NCBI GenBank assembly: GCA_037969175.1
Contig: JBBKWX010000091.1
Coordinates: 1-28,041, forward strand
From: JBBKWX01 sp037969175
GTDB lineage: Bacteria > Bacteroidota > Bacteroidia > AKYH767-A > JBBKVM01
Direction: 5' to 3'
DNA: 28,041 nucleotides
The notes under the pieces were generated by a model. That model saw only the letters and a program-made list of their open reading frames with translations, was not told the DNA's origin and made no database searches. This document shows, one piece after another, positions 23,983 through 28,041 of this stretch. The translations under genes were made by a program, and so were the position numbers. Position 1 is the stretch's first letter. The number at the start of each line of letters is the position of its first letter.

Positions 23983-24954
23983 CTAAAGCTTTATTACCTT
24001 AAAATAATGAATTTTTCCCTTATAGAAAAAAACTATGGAATATACTCCTGATGCCTGATTGCTCAGATTCAAGAACCTTCCATTAATATTCACCATTATA
24101 TCTTTACCGGCAGAATTATAAACAAATACATTAGATGGTTCAATATTTTCAGGCAAAGTGAAAATTCCATTCCCGGGATTTGGATATATTGAGAATGATA
24201 GATTATTCTGTTCAGGAACTGAAGTCACCGACTCTCTCCGTTGGCAACTTGCCATATCAGTAAAACTGTTAGCCGGAAAGGGGATAGGTATACCCAGTTG
24301 AGCCATGTTCCCGGTTAGGATCACGGGATAAATACTGTCTTCAACAGTTCCGATATATAAAGTATCATTCAAGAAAAAGGACCCATATCCGGTTTGCGAA
24401 TAATGAATGGAATAGGCGTTCAATTGTCCGGTTTGATCATACACTTTCAAACTGTCTACATTGCTTGGAGAAGCACCGGTAAACACCCAGGCACGTCCCA
24501 AAGTGTCCACAGCTATATCATGTGTTCCTGCAAAGAATTCTCCGTTCAGGGAATCAACCGTGGTTAAATTTATTCCGTCCCAATATTTAATGACTTGTAT
24601 GACCGCTCCTAAAACTTGATAGTACTGATCGTTCAGATATCCTCCTCCATTATCAACGTAAGTATAGGTTGGATTGCTTATCCAGCCTGTGGTCGAATCA
24701 TAATAAGAAATTGCTGGTTGTGAGAAATTGTTAGTATAGAAAGTGGGAGAGTTTATATCTCCGCAATAAGCCAAACTTGTTCCACCACCCGATAATATAG
24801 TGTCACCACCACTGATAGCTCCGTTACTCAAACTCCATCTCTGGATATATCCATCAACGGTAATTGTAAAGAAATCTGTATTGCAGTTGAATATCTGACT
24901 AAATGCCGGCAGAGAAATTATAAGTAGAAAAGTGATAAGTATTCTCTTTTTCAT
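23983..24954 (-). CDS. Secreted protein with type A C-terminal sorting domain (T9SS cargo)
   Basis: The 323-residue product begins with a signal peptide (MKKRILITFLLIISLPAFSQ) and ends with a type A sorting domain from about residue 253: SIYPNPGNGIF, then a VFVYNSAGKDI strand and SGVYSIVFFYKGKIHYFKVIKL-like ending residues. Such domains direct export by the type IX secretion system and attachment to the cell surface. The passenger region shows repeated short strands and aspartates (CNTDFFTITVDGYIQRW, WDGINLTTVDSLNGEFF), suggesting a beta-propeller-like fold, but I see no enzyme motif. The role is unknown. A DUF1801 gene precedes it by 11 bases and may share its transcript. Confidence 0.9.
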   Translation of the reverse strand: MKKRILITFLLIISLPAFSQIFNCNTDFFTITVDGYIQRWSLSNGAISGGDTILSGGGTSLAYCGDINSPTFYTNNFSQPAISYYDSTTGWISNPTYTYVDNGGGYLNDQYYQVLGAVIQVIKYWDGINLTTVDSLNGEFFAGTHDIAVDTLGRAWVFTGASPSNVDSLKVYDQTGQLNAYSIHYSQTGYGSFFLNDTLYIGTVEDSIYPVILTGNMAQLGIPIPFPANSFTDMASCQRRESVTSVPEQNNLSFSIYPNPGNGIFTLPENIEPSNVFVYNSAGKDIMVNINGRFLNLSNQASGVYSIVFFYKGKIHYFKVIKL

Positions 24955-24965
24955 CAGAGTTGATT

Positions 24966-25394
24966 TTATTTACCCAACAGATGCAAATGCTTTATTTTGT
25001 GATAAGTCAGTGCCATCCGTATACAATTTCTTAATTCATTTTCCGGGATTTTCTCATCTAAGTCAAATAGGATGGCCCTATCTTTTTCGTATTTAAAATT
25101 GTCTTTATATATAGATTTGAATGTTGGAACTAATTTGGATGTACATTTAAAATACATTGCATATTGCTCCGGATTTATTTCTTTCCAATCCATGCGTAAT
25201 GTACTACCAGTCTTAGTCAGATAACTTGGTTCTCCCCATTTTAATGTTTCCTCAATTTTTGATATTCCTTCTGTTTCTTCAGCAGTTTTAATAACAAGAT
25301 CCCTGAGCTTAAGCATCTTTTTACGAATTTGCTTGGGGTAATTATCAAACACTTTCTTGACTCTCGGGTCAATTATAATTTCAAGATCTTTCAT
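24966..25394 (-). CDS. DUF1801 domain protein (second in window)
   Basis: This 142-residue soluble protein has the DUF1801 pattern: an N-terminal helix-loop (VFDNYPKQIRKKMLKLRDLVIKTAEE), the block IEETLKWGEPSYLTKTGSTLRMDWK, a strand with YAMYFKCTSKLV, and a C-terminal IRMALTYHKIKHL helix. This KWGEPSY version differs from the other DUF1801 protein at 19418-19807, so they belong to separate subgroups. No function is established. It lies between a frameshifted DUF6090 gene (22 bases upstream) and the T9SS cargo gene (11 bases downstream). The start is the ATG at 25394. Confidence 0.8.
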   Translation of the reverse strand: MKDLEIIIDPRVKKVFDNYPKQIRKKMLKLRDLVIKTAEETEGISKIEETLKWGEPSYLTKTGSTLRMDWKEINPEQYAMYFKCTSKLVPTFKSIYKDNFKYEKDRAILFDLDEKIPENELRNCIRMALTYHKIKHLHLLGK

Positions 25395-25416
25395 TATATG
25401 ATTCGAATTGTAATCA

Positions 25417-26004
25417 TTACTTATAATTCTGTTCTATATGGTCGATAATAGTTTGAGCCTTACTTTCTATGGATTGAAACCCTTTTTCAAAGTGACCTGC
25501 TGTACTTCCAATAAATCTTAAGATCGGCAACCAGCGTTTGTCAGTAAAAATTGAAACATAGACTTCAGCACCAGGTGGAATTGGTGTTTGTGTAGGGAAG
25601 AATTTTCTGTGTTCCGTATCAGAAAATAGCTCGTATTTTAGCTTGCGATGTTCTATTCGGGGTGGAATTCCTGTATTGTTGAAATTTCTTTCCATATCAT
25701 TAAATGCATTATGATAATCCTGAAGCATTTTTTTAAGTTCAGCATCCGGAAATTCAGAGATAACACCCGAAGAATTCAAATAGTTCCAGGTATTGGATCT
25801 TTCTGCAATTAGCGGAGTAGCTGCCTGATAATTGAAGTCAAGGATAAATTGCAAAGAATCTATCACCAGTTTCTCTTCCGACTCTATAATCTGCATCACA
25901 TTCCTGGCTGCTTTATCTTGATTACCTAATATAAGATACGTATTTTTAAGCTGAATAATATCATAGCGCAGATCTTCCGCAATAGATTTGATATTAGTTA
26001 CCAT
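25417..26004 (-). CDS. C-terminal part of a frameshifted DUF6090-like protein
   Basis: From the ATG at 26004 there is an open frame of 195 residues, helical at first (IKSIAEDLRYDIIQLKN) and then mixed, ending FQSIESKAQTIIDHIEQNYK. By itself it has no membrane segment. Upstream in the same frame the codons for KAKAL continue to a TGA, and the membrane-anchor half of a DUF6090 protein lies just before it in another frame (26012-26167). Removing one A from the run at 26017-26020 would fuse the two into one protein of about 245 residues reading NNWNQEMKAKALMVTNIKS at the junction. So this is probably the second half of a broken gene, or of an intact gene with a sequencing error. The function of DUF6090 proteins is unknown; they are common, often repeated, membrane-anchored proteins of this phylum. 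Confidence 0.8.
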   Translation of the reverse strand: MVTNIKSIAEDLRYDIIQLKNTYLILGNQDKAARNVMQIIESEEKLVIDSLQFILDFNYQAATPLIAERSNTWNYLNSSGVISEFPDAELKKMLQDYHNAFNDMERNFNNTGIPPRIEHRKLKYELFSDTEHRKFFPTQTPIPPGAEVYVSIFTDKRWLPILRFIGSTAGHFEKGFQSIESKAQTIIDHIEQNYK

Positions 26005-26011
26005 TAGGGCT

Positions 26012-26167
26012 TTAGCTTTTCATCTCCTGATTCCAGTTATTGATATTTAAGGCAATCAATATTCCAATAACTACTAAAATGATTTCTCCAATCGCATATA
26101 AAATATATCGCGTGAATTTATTCTCACTCACTAATTGTTGTCTTATTCTTCGAAAGAATTTTATCAT
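26012..26167 (-). pseudogene. N-terminal part of the frameshifted DUF6090-like gene
   Basis: This is a short frame of 51 codons from the ATG at 26167, ending in TAA at 26012-26014. It reads MIKFFRRIRQQLVSENKF, then RYILYAIGEIILVVIGILIA and NNWNQE. This is the standard N-terminus of DUF6090 proteins: a basic start, a single membrane helix and an NNWN motif. The frame is lost at the A run 26017-26020 (GATGAAAAGC), after which the continuation is found in another frame up to 25417. A one-base insertion in this homopolymer explains the break. The fragment alone would make a membrane anchor without its extracytoplasmic part. Confidence 0.85.
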
Positions 26168-26257
26168 AATATGTTGAGATCTGCTTAAGTAGTATTTTGT
26201 GATCAGGATTATTTGTGAAGATCAGTTTTAGTTAAGATTAGCATCTTTGATACACCC

Positions 26258-27328
26258 TCATTCATTTCTCATCTTGGAAAAATTGTTAAAGTTTTTTCCA
26301 TCATACCGCCACACTCCATTGTCGGTACCGAACCAAATGTTGCCATTACTATCTTCAGTAATTCCGAAGAGCTGTCTGTCATTCTTGATTTTAGTAAAAG
26401 ATTTTCCATCATACTTGGTTAATGCCATACCTGTATCCTGATGCCAAGTATTATCCTTAAGATTTACCTCACCTTCACTCAACCACAGGTTTCCTGTGCT
26501 ATCTTCAAATATATACCCAATAAAATTTCTTGTGAGATTAGCCAAGGTTATCCCATCGTAACTATTAAGACCATCCTGACTGCCGATCCAAATAATACCA
26601 TTTTTATCCTCAATGATGGAGCGAACATTATTAAAAGGTAGTTTATCTGTTTTTGTAAATGCAGTAAATGATTTACCATCGTAAATATTTACACCCCCAT
26701 GAGTTGCGAACCAGAGTTTTCCGTTTCTGTCTTGTGATATAGCGTGGACAAAATTATTGCTTAACCCATCCTTTGTTGAGTAATTTTTAAAAGATCTTCC
26801 GTCATAACAGCTTACGCCTTCGTCTGTGCCTATCCAGATGTTTCCTTTGTCATCTTCCTGGATACATTCAATAAAGTTGCTTACAAGTCCGTCTTTAGTT
26901 GTGAAAAGAGTAAATGTTACTCCATCATATTTGTAGAGTCCTCCACGGATAGTTCCAAACCAAAGGTTTCCGGATCTATCTTTCAGAACAGAAAAAACAT
27001 GAAAACGGATCAAGTTTTCTTTCAACGTATAATTGGTGAATTCTTTACCATCGTACTTCATAATTCCCTGCCAGGTTGCAAACCACATATTCCCGTTTTT
27101 ATCTTGCTGCATATTGCGTGTGATACTGCGAGGGCCATAACTTGAAACAGTATCCTTAGTAATTACAAAATAAGGATCACTATCAGTGCTGATGACTTTT
27201 GTAACTTTAGGAGAGTTTGCTATATTAATTACAGGCAATTTTGTTTCACTTTGTGCAATGCCGGAATTGACAATAGCTAATAATACAGTCAATGTGCATA
27301 ATGGTTTTATAAGCCGCTTATTATTCAT
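26258..27328 (-). CDS. Secreted two-component regulator propeller (Reg_prop) protein
   Basis: From the ATG at 27328 the product has 356 residues with a signal peptide (MNNKRLIKPLCTLTVLLAIVNSGIAQ). The frame extends to a TTG at 27352, which would bury the signal peptide behind eight extra residues, so I prefer the ATG. Seven repeats of the Reg_prop type follow, with the pattern W(F/I)GT-x2-G(V/L)-x2-YDGKSF (for example WFGTDNGVWRYDG and WIGTDEGVSCYDGRSF). They build a seven-bladed beta-propeller; the sixth blade is longer and less regular. In hybrid two-component systems of this phylum, such propellers sense polysaccharides or other ligands in front of a Y_Y_Y domain and a kinase. Here no helix, Y_Y_Y domain or kinase follows, so it is a stand-alone secreted propeller. 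Its ligand is unknown. Confidence 0.88.
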   Translation of the reverse strand: MNNKRLIKPLCTLTVLLAIVNSGIAQSETKLPVINIANSPKVTKVISTDSDPYFVITKDTVSSYGPRSITRNMQQDKNGNMWFATWQGIMKYDGKEFTNYTLKENLIRFHVFSVLKDRSGNLWFGTIRGGLYKYDGVTFTLFTTKDGLVSNFIECIQEDDKGNIWIGTDEGVSCYDGRSFKNYSTKDGLSNNFVHAISQDRNGKLWFATHGGVNIYDGKSFTAFTKTDKLPFNNVRSIIEDKNGIIWIGSQDGLNSYDGITLANLTRNFIGYIFEDSTGNLWLSEGEVNLKDNTWHQDTGMALTKYDGKSFTKIKNDRQLFGITEDSNGNIWFGTDNGVWRYDGKNFNNFSKMRNE

Positions 27329-27352
27329 TTTGTAATTCGTTTTTTCTTCCAA

Positions 27353-28041
27353 TACCCCGATATAAGTATATATCTATTACTGCATTTTATTACTAGTAAT
27401 TGTGTATTTATTCCTAACAAATATTTATAAATATTTAATTGGTTTTTTGCGCTTGCATTTAAATTATCACATGAACCGTATATTTGACGTTAGCTGAGCG
27501 ATCCAATAAAAAGAAAATTCCCAAAATTTGAGAACCGGGTATCTAAATTTACAAAATATATTACATATTAATAGATTGGATGTCATAAACACGATCTTTG
27601 TAGCTCCGCGTTTACTTTTTGAAGTTTGAATTTTGGATCTGTAATGCGATTATAATTTCAATTAATAAAGAGCAATTTTACCTAAGCTATAGAACAAATA
27701 TCTGCTGCTTTGATTTTCAGCCGGTACTTGCTATTCGCTCTCATAGATGTTTATTCATATAATAGATGATCGAAAATTATTGTTTTTAGGAATTATCTAT
27801 ATTTTTTTCATTAGACCTTTTTTTAACCACAGAGGCCTCAGTCCCGCATGTGCGCATACGCGTCAAGCTAACTTTATCAATGTTGTATAATATTGCAAGC
27901 CCATGGCTTGTCATACAACACTTTGAATGTAGTTTTATCTTCTGTTTAACAAAAAATAAATTACGATAAGACCAACTGCAGGAACATTTTGGTGAACTTG
28001 AATTTTCCTCATAAATATCAAAGGTATTTGCAAATAGATAC
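27353..28041. other. Gene-free stretch of 689 bases at the right edge
   Basis: No reading frame of note is present. Two things stand out. A T run followed by AACCACAGAGGC (27824-27842) resembles the ends of the element at 11817-12045 in layout only. A strong hairpin lies at 27881-27920. The upstream control region of the Reg_prop gene must be in the first part, but no clear promoter is visible. Confidence 0.5.
27881..27920. repeat. Two-tier hairpin near the right edge
   Basis: TGTTGTAT (27881-27888) pairs with ATACAACA (27913-27920), and inside it CAAGCC (27896-27901) pairs with GGCTTG (27905-27910) around a CAT loop. There is no T run after it, so it is not an intrinsic terminator. It could be part of a repeat or a transposon end; the sequence just before it (27849-27869) is unusually G+C-rich for this spacer. 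Confidence 0.6.

Noticed and set aside
19418..25394. The two DUF1801 genes as a tandem duplication
   Set aside because: Their sequences belong to different DUF1801 subgroups and share no obvious nucleotide identity.
26012..26023. Programmed +1 frameshift in the DUF6090 gene
   Set aside because: No known +1 shift signal is visible and a simple A-run indel explains the break; kept only as a minor alternative.

Overview
The window comes from an AT-rich Bacteroidota genome (formerly Bacteroidetes). The support for this is a secreted protein with a type A C-terminal sorting domain for type IX secretion, a DUF6090 membrane protein, a StlD/DarB-type ketosynthase, a Reg_prop beta-propeller protein, almost no Shine-Dalgarno sequences, and one good TTTG-N20-TANNTTTG promoter. 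I cannot name the genus. Every gene except katG lies on the minus strand, so the window reads right to left as short transcription units. I see no rRNA, tRNA, CRISPR array, transposase or phage gene.

Layout, left to right. (1) 1-1954: a fatty-acid hydroxylase overlapping a StlD/DarB-type beta-ketosynthase that runs off the left edge, probably the end of a resorcinol or flexirubin-type lipid locus. (2) 2049-4778: a three-gene envelope unit made of a YdjM-like (DUF457) membrane protein, a small four-helix membrane protein and a lipoprotein phospholipase D. (3) 4779-5526: a gene-free mosaic of hairpins and direct repeats. (4) 5527-6691: an outer-membrane beta-barrel-like protein followed by a lipoprotein cytochrome c. 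(5) 7333-10514: formate-tetrahydrofolate ligase, a secreted protein of unknown function, and a short-chain dehydrogenase. (6) 10783-11685: DUF4256 and a small membrane protein. (7) 11686-12125: a non-coding element with inverted termini and a candidate 5-bp target duplication. (8) 12126-15843: a quinone-reductase-like enzyme divergent from catalase-peroxidase katG, with a Fur/PerR-like palindrome between them and a strong terminator after katG. (9) 15956-19171: a CHASE/PAS histidine kinase and its single-domain response regulator. (10) 19418-25394: a run of small accessory genes (two DUF1801 proteins, a SnoaL-like protein, a GNAT acetyltransferase, a phosphoesterase lipoprotein overlapping an outer-membrane protein, an M20 amidohydrolase and a T9SS cargo protein). 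(11) 25417-27352: a frameshifted DUF6090 gene and a Reg_prop propeller protein, followed by about 690 gene-free bases.

The observations most worth following up are these: the hairpin mosaic at 4862-5486; the MITE-like element at 11817-12045; a 3' gene fragment at 19845-19943 that duplicates the end of the SnoaL-like gene; the one-base frameshift that splits the DUF6090 gene; and a palindrome near katG that recurs upstream of the cytochrome unit and may mark a small peroxide- or metal-responsive regulon. I did not find a convincing new multi-gene defence or mobile system.
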